Numbered from the stretch's first letter, positions 27,165-36,269 are shown. The stretch is 64,000 nt of DNA from Clostridium pascui (GCF_016908015.1 NZ_JAFBDB010000003.1:332039-396038), one strand, 5' to 3'. A program made the numbers and translations. Notes: generated by a model from the sequence alone, not told the origin.

Positions 27165-27705
27165 TCTTGATCGCTTTATAAGGTATTCCAGTGCTGGAAT
27201 ACCTTTAAGTATTGGTCTTGCATTATCTGTAATCCTTAATTTATTTAAGATTGCAGAATTTCCTAGCGGAGGATCTATTACATTAGGTGAAATTGTACCT
27301 ATTATTCTTCTTTCATTATTTTACGGACCTGAAATAGGATTTCTAACTGGTTTCATGTATGGTATATTAAGTTTAATTTTAGGATCTTATATACTTCATC
27401 CTGTACAGGTATTATTTGATTATCCTTTACCATTTATGACCCTAGGACTTGCAGGCTTTTTTAAAGACAAAAATTTAATTGCTGCAGCTATAGCTGTATT
27501 AGGAAGATTTACATTCCACTTTATTTCAGATGTAGTATTTTGGGGAAGTAATGCTCTAGAGGGAATGCCACCTTATTTATACCCCCTTATATACAATGCT
27601 TCTTATTTAGCAATAGATGGCTTAATTTGTATTGTAATACTTACACTAATTCCTGTTAATCAAATATATTCTATTTTAAATAAAAATTCAATTCATAGTC
27701 ATTAA
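27157..27705 (+). pseudogene. thiT: ThiT thiamine ECF-transporter subunit lacking start codon and ribosome site
   Basis: The frame from 27157 to 27705 encodes a ThiT-like membrane protein (GLALSVILNLFKI, FPSGGSITLGEIVPI, YGPEIGFLTGFMYGILSLILG, FHFISDVVFWG). ThiT is the thiamine-binding S component of an ECF transporter. Between the in-frame stop at 27154 and Met at 27355 there is no ATG, GTG, TTG or CTG, and no Shine-Dalgarno. The first ATG lies inside the protein (FMYG), too late for a working transporter. Homology begins near 27199, about 10-20 residues short of a normal N-terminus. A deletion, rearrangement or assembly fault between aptamer and gene is likely. Confidence 0.75.
27180..27205 (+). 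repeat. 11-bp perfect palindromic junction between riboswitch and thiT
   Basis: AAGGTATTCCA and TGGAATACCTT around a GTGC loop. It is not followed by a U-run, so it is not a standard expression-platform terminator; it sits at the apparent breakpoint of the truncated thiT. Confidence 0.7.
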
Positions 27706-27708
27706 ATG

Positions 27709-27742
27709 AAAAGCATGTAATGAAAAATCATTACATGCTTTT
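27709..27742. terminator. Terminator between thiT and ferredoxin gene
   Basis: A 15-bp perfect stem (AAAAGCATGTAATGA) with loop AAAA and T-rich tail on the plus strand; it also ends the converging ferredoxin gene. Confidence 0.85.
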
Positions 27743-27752
27743 ATTATTTTTA

Positions 27753-27944
27753 TTATTCTACTTTTATAGCATTAGTTGGACAACTTCCTTCTGCTTCCTT
27801 TGCAGCATCTTCTGAGCCAGATGGAACTTCATCTACTACAACTGTTGCTTTTCCAGTACTGTCATCCATTTCAAATACATCCCCAGCTATTGCTGGACAT
27901 AGTCCACATGATATACAAAGATCCTTATCAACATATGCTTGCAT
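27753..27944 (-). CDS. Single [4Fe-4S] ferredoxin
   Basis: 63 aa. Three cysteines in CISCGLC and the fourth in SCPTNAI give one [4Fe-4S] cluster, as in Thermotoga/Desulfovibrio-type ferredoxins rather than the two-cluster clostridial type (compare 54705-54875). The acidic composition fits an electron carrier. AAGGAGG precedes ATG 27944. Confidence 0.92.
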   Translation of the reverse strand: MQAYVDKDLCISCGLCPAIAGDVFEMDDSTGKATVVVDEVPSGSEDAAKEAEGSCPTNAIKVE

Positions 27945-28058
27945 AATACAATTCCTCCTTTTACTTTGAACTATATATATTTTACCCCACTCATGATTCT
28001 TTATTACTATTTTATTAAATTTTAAAATTTAATTTTTAACTCATGTTCTAGTATTTAG

Positions 28059-28904
28059 TTACTTGCTTAACTTTATAAAATTATCTAATAAATTTTCATA
28101 ATCCCCATTTAATAACACAAATCTTTCCGCTTGACCGCTCTCTAAACTTTCAGCTAAATCCAAATTTATAGGCATCTCTGCCATTAAAGGCACTCCTAAG
28201 TATTTTGCCTGCTCTTCAGCTGATTTTTTGCTAAATACTCTAATTTTTTCACTACATTTATCACATTGTATATAAGACATATTTTCTACTACACCAAATA
28301 CCTTTACGTCCATTTTTTCTGCCATTATTACAACCTTTTTAACTATCATGGATACCATATCTTGAGGTGTAGATACAACTACCATTCCTTCTACAGGCAT
28401 ACTTTGCATTATAGTTAATGCTATATCTCCTGTTCCTGGAGGCATATCAATTAAAAGATAATCTAAATCTCCCCAAACTGTGTCTGAATACATTTGCTTC
28501 AATACACCAGTTATTACAGGGCCTCTCCATATAACAGGCTGCTCTTCTTCCTCTGTTAAAAGATTTAAGGATATTACCTTTATACCCAAGGATGTTTGAA
28601 CAGGCATGAACTTTGCTTCTTCACTATTTTCTACTTGATGTATTTCTGCTCGTTCTTCGTTTATTCCAAAAAATCTTGGCATAGAAGGACCTGTTATATC
28701 TCCATCAAGTACTCCAACTTTAAATCCAGCTTTTTGGAGTTGTACTGCTAAAATGCCAGTTACTGTGGACTTACCAACTCCACCTTTTCCACTTATTACT
28801 CCTATAATATGTTTTATATTTCCGTGCTTTGGCACATCCTTAGAACATGTGGATGAATTACTATTACAGCTTCCCTTACTAGGACAACTATTGCAATCAC
28901 TCAT
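28059..28904 (-). CDS. Mrp/NBP35-family P-loop iron-sulfur carrier ATPase
   Basis: 281 aa. Deviant Walker A KGGVGKST near residue 40, LLIDMPPGTGD (Walker B region), and the C-terminal cluster-binding CDKC in YIQCDKCSEKI. A serine/cysteine-rich N-terminal tail (CNSCPSKGSC) adds further possible ligands as in Nbp35. It assembles or transfers Fe-S clusters to apo-proteins. AAGGAGG precedes ATG 28904. It neighbours a ferredoxin gene but with its own spacing. Confidence 0.93.
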   Translation of the reverse strand: MSDCNSCPSKGSCNSNSSTCSKDVPKHGNIKHIIGVISGKGGVGKSTVTGILAVQLQKAGFKVGVLDGDITGPSMPRFFGINEERAEIHQVENSEEAKFMPVQTSLGIKVISLNLLTEEEEQPVIWRGPVITGVLKQMYSDTVWGDLDYLLIDMPPGTGDIALTIMQSMPVEGMVVVSTPQDMVSMIVKKVVIMAEKMDVKVFGVVENMSYIQCDKCSEKIRVFSKKSAEEQAKYLGVPLMAEMPINLDLAESLESGQAERFVLLNGDYENLLDNFIKLSK

Positions 28905-28996
28905 TTCTATTCCTCCTTAAATATGTATTATAAAACTTTATTTATTATAGCACTAAAAAAATGTTATAAAAACCCTTATATAAATTATATTAATAT

Positions 28997-29839
28997 CTAA
29001 AAGTTACTAGGCTTATCTTTAGTAGCATTCAAATGCCAACTCCTATTTTCATAGTTTGCAACTACATAATACTGTTCTGTATTTTTTTCTTGCCTATTAT
29101 AAAAGGTAATTATGCTCTTATACATTAATCTATTATACCCCTGGGTTTTAACTGTCATTATCACATCATATTCTGTAGCATTACCTTTTACTAGTTCTCC
29201 ATTTATATTTTTATCATTTAACTTATTTTTAAAATCTTCTAAATCTGTAGATAAAATAAATTTTGCAATTTCTCTATCCTCATCTAAGTTAACTCCTATT
29301 TTTTTTGTTGTTTTTGTATCCTTTATATAGCTATTCAGAGTTTCTATAAGTGAACCATAATATATATCTGTGAAGTCTTTTGGAATCCTTATGTTCCAAA
29401 AACTTTTTATAATATCATTATCTATTCTCTTTGATACAATATAAGTCTTATCTTCACTATAAAGATTACCACCACTTTTTTTATCTAATCCTGCAACATA
29501 ATTAAACTTATGTACTTTATCATGTGCCTCATGCATTTCAAATATGTAATCTGGCTGAAGAGTAGATTTTTCTTCAACCTCCTTTGCAGAAGATAGCATA
29601 TCATATAATTCTTTTATTACATTCTTATCTGTTACTATAAATCTATATCCTTGATCTCGAGTATTTTGTATTACAATCTTTTGTACCTTATTTTGCTTTA
29701 TATATTCAAAATTTGTATTTTTTAATCCTAACTTTACCTTCATATTTTCTATTGTATTACATCCTGAAAAAAGAGTACTTACTAAGGTAATTGTAATGAT
29801 CATAGCTTTAAATCTGAAAAACTTTTTTAACTTTATCAA
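28997..29839 (-). CDS. Putative lipoprotein of unknown function
   Basis: 280 aa with a lipobox LFSGC after a hydrophobic stretch (Cys about 26). The rest is soluble, lysine-rich and shows no motif I recognise; a segment (YRFIVTDKNVIKELYDML) resembles small beta/alpha domains of Bacillus YhfM-like proteins, but this is weak. It sits 17 bases downstream of lgt, the enzyme that lipidates it, so the two are probably co-transcribed. Confidence 0.7.
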   Translation of the reverse strand: MIKLKKFFRFKAMIITITLVSTLFSGCNTIENMKVKLGLKNTNFEYIKQNKVQKIVIQNTRDQGYRFIVTDKNVIKELYDMLSSAKEVEEKSTLQPDYIFEMHEAHDKVHKFNYVAGLDKKSGGNLYSEDKTYIVSKRIDNDIIKSFWNIRIPKDFTDIYYGSLIETLNSYIKDTKTTKKIGVNLDEDREIAKFILSTDLEDFKNKLNDKNINGELVKGNATEYDVIMTVKTQGYNRLMYKSIITFYNRQEKNTEQYYVVANYENRSWHLNATKDKPSNF

Positions 29840-29856
29840 TTTCTTAACCTCCTAGG

Positions 29857-30618
29857 TTAATTATTAAAATTTACTTTAGGCTTTGTTATATTAAATATAA
29901 CTATACCAATGATTAATGTAAAAACACTTATAAATTGTGATGTAGATAATATTGAAATTTCACCTCTTGGGTCTCCTCTAAATACTTCTACTATTATTCT
30001 TCCTATACTATAAATAATTACATATAAAGCAAATGTACTTCCCTTTTTATTTTTTCTTTTATCATACCAAACTAAAAATATTGCTAATAAAAAGTCAAAT
30101 ATAGATGAATAAATTTGTGTAGGGTGAAGATGTACCGCTGAAGGTGCAAAAGGTGAATTGTTAAATACAATCCCTATAGGAAGCTTTGTAGGTTTTCCAT
30201 AACAACACCCTGCAAGCAAGCACCCTATTCTTCCAAAACCTTGCGCTAAAGGTATTGAAGGTATTATTAAATCAAAAGTATCTAACACATTCCACTTCTT
30301 CCGTTTGCAATAAAAAAATATTGAAATAGCTCCCCCAATTATAGAACCATATATGACAAATCCACTTCCAATATCTCTTAACAAAGAAGGGTTTTCTATC
30401 ACATTTCTTATCTCAGTTATTATGTATAAAAGCTTGCCTCCAAGTATCCCTGAAAGTATCGCTATTAAAGACATATTATAAATATAATCTTCATGATAAT
30501 TACTATTTCTTTTTACCCTTGAATCCAAGAGTGCCAATGCAGCTAATATGCCTATAGCTATCATTGTGCCATATCCATAAATTGGCCTTGCAAATAACAT
30601 AAACAATACCGGCCTCAC
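29857..30618 (-). CDS. lgt: Prolipoprotein diacylglyceryl transferase
   Basis: 253 aa, seven hydrophobic segments. It transfers diacylglycerol from phosphatidylglycerol to the lipobox cysteine. Family motifs: GYGTMIAIG, the catalytic-site GRIGCLLAGCCYGKP, HPTQIYSS and GRIIVEVFRGD. GGAGGTG-like site before ATG 30618. Its substrates in this window include the VanW, DUF3048 and downstream lipoproteins. Confidence 0.95.
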   Translation of the reverse strand: MRPVLFMLFARPIYGYGTMIAIGILAALALLDSRVKRNSNYHEDYIYNMSLIAILSGILGGKLLYIITEIRNVIENPSLLRDIGSGFVIYGSIIGGAISIFFYCKRKKWNVLDTFDLIIPSIPLAQGFGRIGCLLAGCCYGKPTKLPIGIVFNNSPFAPSAVHLHPTQIYSSIFDFLLAIFLVWYDKRKNKKGSTFALYVIIYSIGRIIVEVFRGDPRGEISILSTSQFISVFTLIIGIVIFNITKPKVNFNN

Positions 30619-30674
30619 TTCCTATCACCTCCATTATCCATTATTATAGCATATAAATATATTTATAAAAAATA

Positions 30675-30702
30675 AGCTGGTCTATAAAATAATAGACCAG
30701 CT
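30675..30702 (-). terminator. Terminator after the membrane-anchored gene at 30.7 kb
   Basis: An 11-bp stem (AGCTGGTCTAT) with a 6-base loop and TTATTTTTTAT tail on the minus strand. Confidence 0.85.
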
Positions 30703-31287
30703 CTAACTTATTTTTAATGTTTCCACTATAGCTTTAAATATAGTGGGCATATTCTCCTTGAAGTTATCTTCCCTTGTAAAAAAAGAAAATCTTACAAACT
30801 TGTTGCCATCTGGTATGAAATATTCAAATGCCTTATACTTTATATTTTGTGAATTTATTAGAGAATATTCAATATAATAGGAATCCTTATCATTAACTTT
30901 TACATTAGATAACTTATATCCTTCTACAATATTTTGTTTAAAGGATATATCTTTACTTCTTTCTATAAAAGTTTTCAAGTCTTGATTTAAGTTCCACACT
31001 TCTACAAAGCCATATACCTTAAAATCCTTAGCTTGAAAATCGTTATGGTATATTATTTCTTCTCCACCAAAATCTCTTTTTTCTGAAATCCAATCATAAG
31101 GAAGTTTATAGGTTACCTTGCCATTTAAAGCAGAGTACTCTTTTAAAGAATTTATGTTACTTTGCATAAGGGAGGTTAGTTTTATACTATCTTTAAATAT
31201 ACTTTGAATACCAAACATAGTTATCATAAGCCCTACTATAATTATGGTGACGCCTAGTCTTTTTTTATTTACAATTATAAGTCTCAT
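30703..31287 (-). CDS. Membrane-anchored protein, PsbP-like region possible
   Basis: 194 aa from ATG 31287 (MRLIIVNKKRLG); a 16-residue N-terminal extension from TTG 31335 has no ribosome site. One N-terminal membrane anchor (GVTIIIVGLMITMFG) is followed by an exported domain whose pattern (YKLPYDWISEK, YGFVEVWN, YYIEYSL, KFVRFSFFTRE) recalls the PsbP-like fold found in clostridial surface proteins. That assignment is by eye. Function is unknown. It forms its own unit with a terminator downstream. Confidence 0.65.
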   Translation of the reverse strand: MRLIIVNKKRLGVTIIIVGLMITMFGIQSIFKDSIKLTSLMQSNINSLKEYSALNGKVTYKLPYDWISEKRDFGGEEIIYHNDFQAKDFKVYGFVEVWNLNQDLKTFIERSKDISFKQNIVEGYKLSNVKVNDKDSYYIEYSLINSQNIKYKAFEYFIPDGNKFVRFSFFTREDNFKENMPTIFKAIVETLKIS

Positions 31288-31399
31288 ACCGTCAAACCTT
31301 AAAAGGTTATCGCTCACCTCCACATACTTTATCAATAATAAAATATATGTGAAAAAAGCTGTATTTATTAATTTTTATAAAAATATATTTAATATAAAA

Positions 31400-31421
31400 A
31401 GGTATGCAAATCTGCATACCT
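31400..31421 (-). terminator. Terminator after the acidic-repeat protein gene
   Basis: Stem AGGTATGCA/TGCATACCT, loop AATC, then TTTTTATATT on the minus strand; overlaps the stop codon. Confidence 0.85.
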
Positions 31422-32670
31422 ACTTTACAGGAATAAGAATAGTTGACTTTCTAAAATCATAAAACATTAACCAATACCCCTCATCTTCTTTTCCTCTACT
31501 TGGAACCCAAGTAACAAATCCAGATTTACCTCCATAAGGCTGATCACATTTATCTCTTTTTCCTGGAATCGCATAAACTAAACATTTTAATTTCCCATCC
31601 CTGTCACATTTATATCCTAATAAGAAATATCCCTGTTTCTTAATATAAGGATAATAATTCATCATAGGGTAGTATATAACTGCATACTTATTATAGTTTT
31701 TTAATCCACACATATTATTAATATCTTTTATAGGAATTCTATACCACTTACATCTTTTTATTTCTGATATATCCTTTACCTCATCATAATCCTTAACTAA
31801 GTTTTTGAAAAATTCTCCTGTTCTTCCCTTTGGTAAATCGTCCTTATCTCTAATCAATTTTTCATCTATAGGTTCAACTATAACTTCTATATTATCTATT
31901 GGATTATCTATTGGCTCTTCTTGTTCTTCTTCTACTCTAACATTTACATAATCATCTACATCTTGTAGTTCAGGTTCTTTATTGCTTTCTATAACTTCAG
32001 TCTCATCTTTTATACTTTCATCTATCCTAGCTTTTTCTTCACCTTTTATACTTTCATCTATCCTAGCTTTTTCTTCATCTTTTATAACTTCTTCTGTAGC
32101 CTTCAATTCTTCTGATAAACTTTCCTTAGGGCTCTCTTCTTTAACTATTATGTTTTCTTCTCTTTTAGCTGCTTCAATATTTTCTTCATATTTATCAAAT
32201 ATATTCTTTTCTTCTGAAACTTCCTCACCTGCTCTTGTCTTTCCTTCTAGCAGCAAAAATTCCTTCCATTTCGGAATATCAGTGGTTAAAAATCCGCTAA
32301 GTACAGGCACTATGTTTTTGTCTGGCAGTTTAACTATTGCCGCTCCTATAACATTTTCTACATTTAATCCTACATATGCTATATCTTCTATAGGATATTC
32401 ATAGGAAACGTCGTTTCTTCCATAATCATCTATGTTTAACTCTCCTACCTTAATTATTCTGCTTCCATTCTTCTTCCCTGAAACTAGTGCCATAAAGTAA
32501 GGTGTAGTTTCTTTCTTTAAATTTTGTACATAATAAGAAACCTTACATTTATTATTTTTCACTTCAAGTTTTACATAACCTGTAGGAGGTTTATCGGAAG
32601 CTATAGCAAAACCCTTTTCATCTTCCTGAAGTATTATAAAGTACCTACTATAATTCTTTTTCTGTACCAA
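31420..32670 (-). CDS. Clostridial protein with beta N-domain, acidic repeats and aromatic C-domain
   Basis: 416 aa from TTG 32670, 8 bases after a GGGGG site. I do not recognise a named family. Residues 1-140 look like a compact beta domain (YFIILQEDEKGFAIA, GYVKLEVKNNKCKVSYYVQNL). Residues about 150-280 are very acidic, low complexity, with the 12-residue unit EEKARIDESIK(G/D) repeated. Residues 285-416 form a second, Tyr/Trp-rich domain (CKWYRIPIKDINNMCGLKNYNKY, WVPSRGKEDEGYWLMFYD). No signal peptide or membrane segment is seen, so it is probably cytoplasmic; a spore or sporulation role is speculation. Confidence 0.7.
   Translation of the reverse strand: MVQKKNYSRYFIILQEDEKGFAIASDKPPTGYVKLEVKNNKCKVSYYVQNLKKETTPYFMALVSGKKNGSRIIKVGELNIDDYGRNDVSYEYPIEDIAYVGLNVENVIGAAIVKLPDKNIVPVLSGFLTTDIPKWKEFLLLEGKTRAGEEVSEEKNIFDKYEENIEAAKREENIIVKEESPKESLSEELKATEEVIKDEEKARIDESIKGEEKARIDESIKDETEVIESNKEPELQDVDDYVNVRVEEEQEEPIDNPIDNIEVIVEPIDEKLIRDKDDLPKGRTGEFFKNLVKDYDEVKDISEIKRCKWYRIPIKDINNMCGLKNYNKYAVIYYPMMNYYPYIKKQGYFLLGYKCDRDGKLKCLVYAIPGKRDKCDQPYGGKSGFVTWVPSRGKEDEGYWLMFYDFRKSTILIPVK
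32006..32077 (-). repeat. Two tandem 36-bp coding repeats
   Basis: Units 32006-32041 and 32042-32077 differ at one base, with a degenerate third start after them. They encode the EEKARIDESIK repeat in the acidic linker. Copy-number variation between strains would keep the frame. Confidence 0.9.
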
Positions 32671-32758
32671 TTAACGTACCCCCATATATTATATTCATTA
32701 TAATATATGAGGTTCCATTCAAAAAGTGACCATTTAACATAAAACTTATAAATATTTT

Positions 32759-33592
32759 TTACTTATTTCTATGTATAGAGTTAGAAAGATTAGCAAATTC
32801 ATATATTGAAAGTGTTTCTCCTCTTCTTTTAGGATCCACGTCACATTCCTTCAGTGCATTTTCCAATAAATCTTTGCTAAGCCCTAGGCTTTTCAACGCA
32901 TTCCAAAGTGTTTTTCTTCTCATATTAAATGAAGCTCTTATAATTTTAAAGAATAACTTCTCATCCTCTACCTTAACTCTTGGACTCTCTAACTTGCTAA
33001 GTTTTATTACTGATGAATCTACCTTAGGCCTTGGTATAAATGAAGCTGGTGATACTTTTCTAACGAGCTCAGTATCACAATAATATTGAACTAATAACGA
33101 TAATGCTCCATATTCTTTGGTACTTGGCTTTGCATCAATTCTCTCTGCTACCTCCTTTTGAATCATTATTGTTAAAGATTTGAATTTATATCCTTCTGTA
33201 AGAAGCTTTGCAATTATAGGCGTGGTCACATAGTATGGTAAATTTGCCACAAGCTTTACAGACTTTTCTTCTCCAATTATTTCATCAAAATTTATCTTTA
33301 ATGCATCCTTATTTATTAACTGAAAATTTTCAAATTCCCTTAATTCTTCATTTAATATTGGTATTAAATCTTTGTCTAGCTCTATTGCACACACCTTTTT
33401 AGCTACTTGCAGTAATTCCTTCGTAAGAGTCCCTACTCCCGGCCCTATTTCTATTATAAAATCGTCACTATTTACTTCCGCACCTGTTACTATATCTCTT
33501 AAAACTTGATCATCTATTAAAAAATTTTGTCCTAAACTTTTTGAAAACTTAAAATTATACTTATTTACTACTTGTTGTGTTGTGTTATCCAT
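32759..33592 (-). CDS. rsmA: 16S rRNA dimethyladenosine transferase
   Basis: 277 aa. Dimethylates A1518/A1519 of 16S rRNA with [13 protein letters not shown] at the N-terminus, SAM motif [14 protein letters not shown] and active-site NLPYYVTTP are diagnostic. The start overlaps the rnmV end by 8 bases, so the two are co-translated; the rnmV-rsmA pair is conserved in Firmicutes. Confidence 0.96.
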   Translation of the reverse strand: MDNTTQQVVNKYNFKFSKSLGQNFLIDDQVLRDIVTGAEVNSDDFIIEIGPGVGTLTKELLQVAKKVCAIELDKDLIPILNEELREFENFQLINKDALKINFDEIIGEEKSVKLVANLPYYVTTPIIAKLLTEGYKFKSLTIMIQKEVAERIDAKPSTKEYGALSLLVQYYCDTELVRKVSPASFIPRPKVDSSVIKLSKLESPRVKVEDEKLFFKIIRASFNMRRKTLWNALKSLGLSKDLLENALKECDVDPKRRGETLSIYEFANLSNSIHRNK

Positions 33593-34136
33593 TACTATTC
33601 TCCCTTTCCATTTGTTTGATTGCCTCTATAAACTCTTCCTTTGTTATTCCATAATTATTTAATCTGATAACAAATTGACTAGTATTACAATACCCTATTC
33701 TTAATATCTTGCCAAGCTTATCTCTTCTATCTTTAGCATTATTATTTCCAGTTAGCCTAAAGAAAATCAAATCTTGTAAGGTAAATTCCTCCCTCTTTTC
33801 CTTAACTTCACACTTAGCTGAATTTAATGCTTTTATTATAGCTTCTGGAGCTGCATTTTCCACTCCTATATCTCCATCCTTTGTTCCCTCATCCCTTGAT
33901 ATATAAGCATGCTTTATACCTGGAACCTTTCTGGATATTAAGTTTCTTATCTTTTGGCCAGCATAATCTGGATCTGTAAGTACTATTACTCCTTGTCTTC
34001 TTTGAGCTTCTCTTATTCTATCTATAACCCTTTCATTTATACCAAATCCGCCTACGGCAATCATTTCTGCATCCACTGCCTTTTTCACTGCAGTAATGTC
34101 ATCTCTTCCTTCTACTACGATTACTTCTTTAATCAT
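33585..34136 (-). CDS. rnmV: Ribonuclease M5 (5S rRNA maturation)
   Basis: 183 aa TOPRIM nuclease that trims 5S rRNA precursor. TOPRIM motifs VVEGRDD (Glu) and LTDPDYAG (DxD) are present, followed by [11 protein letters not shown] hairpin (34163-34179) lies just before its ribosome site AGGAGG, between it and yabE. Its substrate, 5S rRNA, is encoded at the right end of this window. Confidence 0.95.
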   Translation of the reverse strand: MIKEVIVVEGRDDITAVKKAVDAEMIAVGGFGINERVIDRIREAQRRQGVIVLTDPDYAGQKIRNLISRKVPGIKHAYISRDEGTKDGDIGVENAAPEAIIKALNSAKCEVKEKREEFTLQDLIFFRLTGNNNAKDRRDKLGKILRIGYCNTSQFVIRLNNYGITKEEFIEAIKQMERENSNG

Positions 34137-34162
34137 TTTTTTCCTCCTAAAAGTATAAAAAT

Positions 34163-34179
34163 AGGAGCCATAGGCTCCT
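34163..34179 (-). terminator. Terminator after yabE, upstream of rnmV
   Basis: A 7-bp GC-rich stem (AGGAGCC/GGCTCCT) and ATTTTTATACTTTT tail, directly after the yabE stop. Confidence 0.75.
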
Positions 34180-35217
34180 TTAATTAATTATATGAACATT
34201 TACGTATCTAGCTCCCCAATTTCTAGCTTCACTAAGCGTATTAAAGAAAAGATCCACCTTATTTCCTTTAATTGCAAGTCCAGTGTCTGCAGCAATTGCA
34301 TACCCATAGCCTTCTATATATAGCTTAGTACCTAGCGGAATCACTCTTGGATCCACTGCTACGGTACTTGTTCCATTAGCATCTCTTACTGCAACCATCC
34401 CAGATGCAGTAGTAGCTCTTCCATAATCTTTTCTAGGTGAGTATGCTGTAGATCTAACACTTATTATTGTTGTACCACCTTCGCTACTTGATCCACGAGA
34501 AGCAGAATACTTAGTAGATACTGGTTGTACCTTAGGCTTTGTTCCCATAGCCACTACCTTTTGTACAGGCTTTTTAGTTACTGCTTCACTTACAACCTTT
34601 CTTGAAACCTCTTTCCCATTTTCGTAAGTAACCTTAGTAGTTACTAATTTTTCTCCAGCCATTCCAGACTGAACTACCTTTTGCTTACCCTTCTCTAACC
34701 CACCGTCATTTTTTGTAACTGTTGAGTAAGCTAAAGCCTTTGCTTCCTTAATGGTCTTAGTTTCAACTCTGATTATAGCAACTTTTAAGCCCTTTTCTAA
34801 TGGCTGATCTTTTGATGGTAATATTTTATCAGCTTCATTAACTTTTATGCCCTCTACCTTAAGCATGGATTCTATATCACTTTCTGCAGAGTTCATAGTT
34901 AATGTCTTTCCATCTACTTCGACCTGTACATCCATTGCTTTTTTAATATATATCTTATCTTGATTTTTTACTTTACTGTCAATCCCAATTGACGTCTTAT
35001 CTTTTGGTCCTAGTATTATGTTATTAGATGTTAAAACATCATTTACAGTATGTCTAAACGTAGTTACTTTATTTTCTTTTCCGTCAATATAAACATAAAC
35101 TGTTTTTCTTGTATTAGTTATAAATATAACTGCGCCTATTACTACTAGTAATACAAGAAATGTTGCCTTAGGACCATTGGAAAAATGATTTTTTAGATAC
35201 CTTTTTACCTTTTCCAT
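34180..35217 (-). CDS. yabE: YabE-type cell-wall protein: DUF348 repeats, G5 and 3D domain
   Basis: 345 aa from ATG 35217, 8 bases after AGGAGG (a GTG one codon earlier is too close). A single N-terminal anchor (FLVLLVVIGAVIFI) is followed by two DUF348 ubiquitin-like repeats (VYVYIDGKENKVTTF, DVQVEVDGKTLTM), a G5 domain (about 150-230) and a C-terminal 3D domain with its aspartates (STVAVDPRVIPLGTKLYIEGYG, AADTG-IKGNKVDLFF). 3D domains resemble lytic transglycosylase barrels (MltA/Rpf family), so it probably cuts or remodels peptidoglycan. In Bacillus it is also adjacent to rnmV-rsmA and tatD. A strong promoter lies at 35259-35287. Confidence 0.93.
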   Translation of the reverse strand: MEKVKRYLKNHFSNGPKATFLVLLVVIGAVIFITNTRKTVYVYIDGKENKVTTFRHTVNDVLTSNNIILGPKDKTSIGIDSKVKNQDKIYIKKAMDVQVEVDGKTLTMNSAESDIESMLKVEGIKVNEADKILPSKDQPLEKGLKVAIIRVETKTIKEAKALAYSTVTKNDGGLEKGKQKVVQSGMAGEKLVTTKVTYENGKEVSRKVVSEAVTKKPVQKVVAMGTKPKVQPVSTKYSASRGSSSEGGTTIISVRSTAYSPRKDYGRATTASGMVAVRDANGTSTVAVDPRVIPLGTKLYIEGYGYAIAADTGLAIKGNKVDLFFNTLSEARNWGARYVNVHIIN

Positions 35218-35258
35218 CACAAAAACCTCCTATTGGCAAAATGCACAAACATTTGATT

Positions 35259-35287
35259 ATTATAATTTACTTGGCGCATTTTGTCAA
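35259..35287 (-). promoter_or_regulatory. Consensus promoter of yabE
   Basis: Perfect TTGACA (35282-35287), 17-base spacer, perfect TATAAT (35259-35264). The -35 is part of an interrupted inverted repeat: TTGACAAAATGC here and GCATTTTGCCAA in the 5' UTR (35233-35244). Confidence 0.85.
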
Positions 35288-35504
35288 ATTTTTGTACTTT
35301 GACCATCTAAAATGTAACATTGTACATAAATAACTTTATAAAAATTAATGATAGCGTTTTAATTCAATATAGACAGTCCTCTTGATGGATTCAATGGTAA
35401 AATATGTTAATATAATTATATTATACCTCTCTTTAAATTATTACCATTACCTCTAGGTATTAAAAGTTATCTAACCTTTGATATATACAAATTTTACACT
35501 ATTA

Positions 35505-36269
35505 TTATATTTTAAGCAACTTCCTAACATTCAAAATAAGCTGTTTTCCAATTTCTTCCTCACTGATATCTCTTATTTCTGCTAGTTTTTCTATTATGTA
35601 TTTTATATAGTCCGATCTATTTCTTTCTCCTCTAAAAGGAGTAGGTGCCATATATGGACAATCTGTTTCAACTAATATTTTATCATCTGGAACCATCTTA
35701 GCCACATCTAAAATTTTCCTTGCATTTTTGAATGTTACCACTCCAGTAAACCCTATATAGTAACCCAAACTTAGGCATTCCCTTGCAAATTCCACACTTC
35801 CTGAAAAGCAGTGAACTACCCCTACTACCTCCGGAAACATTTTCATTATCTCTAAAGTATCCTTATGGGCATCTCTATCATGTATTATTACAGGTAAATT
35901 TAATTCTCTAGCTAACTCCATTTGTTTTATAAAGGCTTGTTTTTGTACTTCCCTATCCGGGTTTTCTTCCCAATAATAATCTAAACCTATCTCTCCAATA
36001 GCCTTAACCTTTTTAGACTTTGATAACTCTCTTATCTTGCTTATAGTACTATCATTTACCTCATCTGCATGTTCTGGATGAATTCCTACAGCTGCATAGA
36101 AAAAATCATATTTTTCTGATAGTTCAACAGATTTTATAGCTCCTTCTAAGGATGCACCACAATTTAATACACCTATTACATTACTATTTTTAATTTCCTC
36201 TATTAGGTTTTCTCTATCTTTATCAAATGAATTGTCATCATAATGAGCATGAGAATCAAAAATATACAT
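35505..36269 (-). CDS. tatD: TatD-family metal-dependent DNase
   Basis: 254 aa TIM-barrel hydrolase. Metal ligands appear in FDSHAHYDD, GEIGLDYYWEENPDREVQ, PVIIHDRDAH, VVHCFSGS and LVETDCPYMAP. Family members show 3'-5' exonuclease activity in DNA repair and turnover. Located between yabE and metG as in Bacillus (yabD). Confidence 0.94.
   Translation of the reverse strand: MYIFDSHAHYDDNSFDKDRENLIEEIKNSNVIGVLNCGASLEGAIKSVELSEKYDFFYAAVGIHPEHADEVNDSTISKIRELSKSKKVKAIGEIGLDYYWEENPDREVQKQAFIKQMELARELNLPVIIHDRDAHKDTLEIMKMFPEVVGVVHCFSGSVEFARECLSLGYYIGFTGVVTFKNARKILDVAKMVPDDKILVETDCPYMAPTPFRGERNRSDYIKYIIEKLAEIRDISEEEIGKQLILNVRKLLKI

Noticed and set aside
27355..27705. Complete 116-aa membrane gene starting at ATG 27355
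   Set aside because: The ATG lacks a ribosome site and falls inside a ThiT membrane helix; homologous sequence continues about 150 bases upstream.
32006..32077. CRISPR-like repeat array
   Set aside because: Only two in-frame contiguous units with no spacers; they encode a protein repeat.
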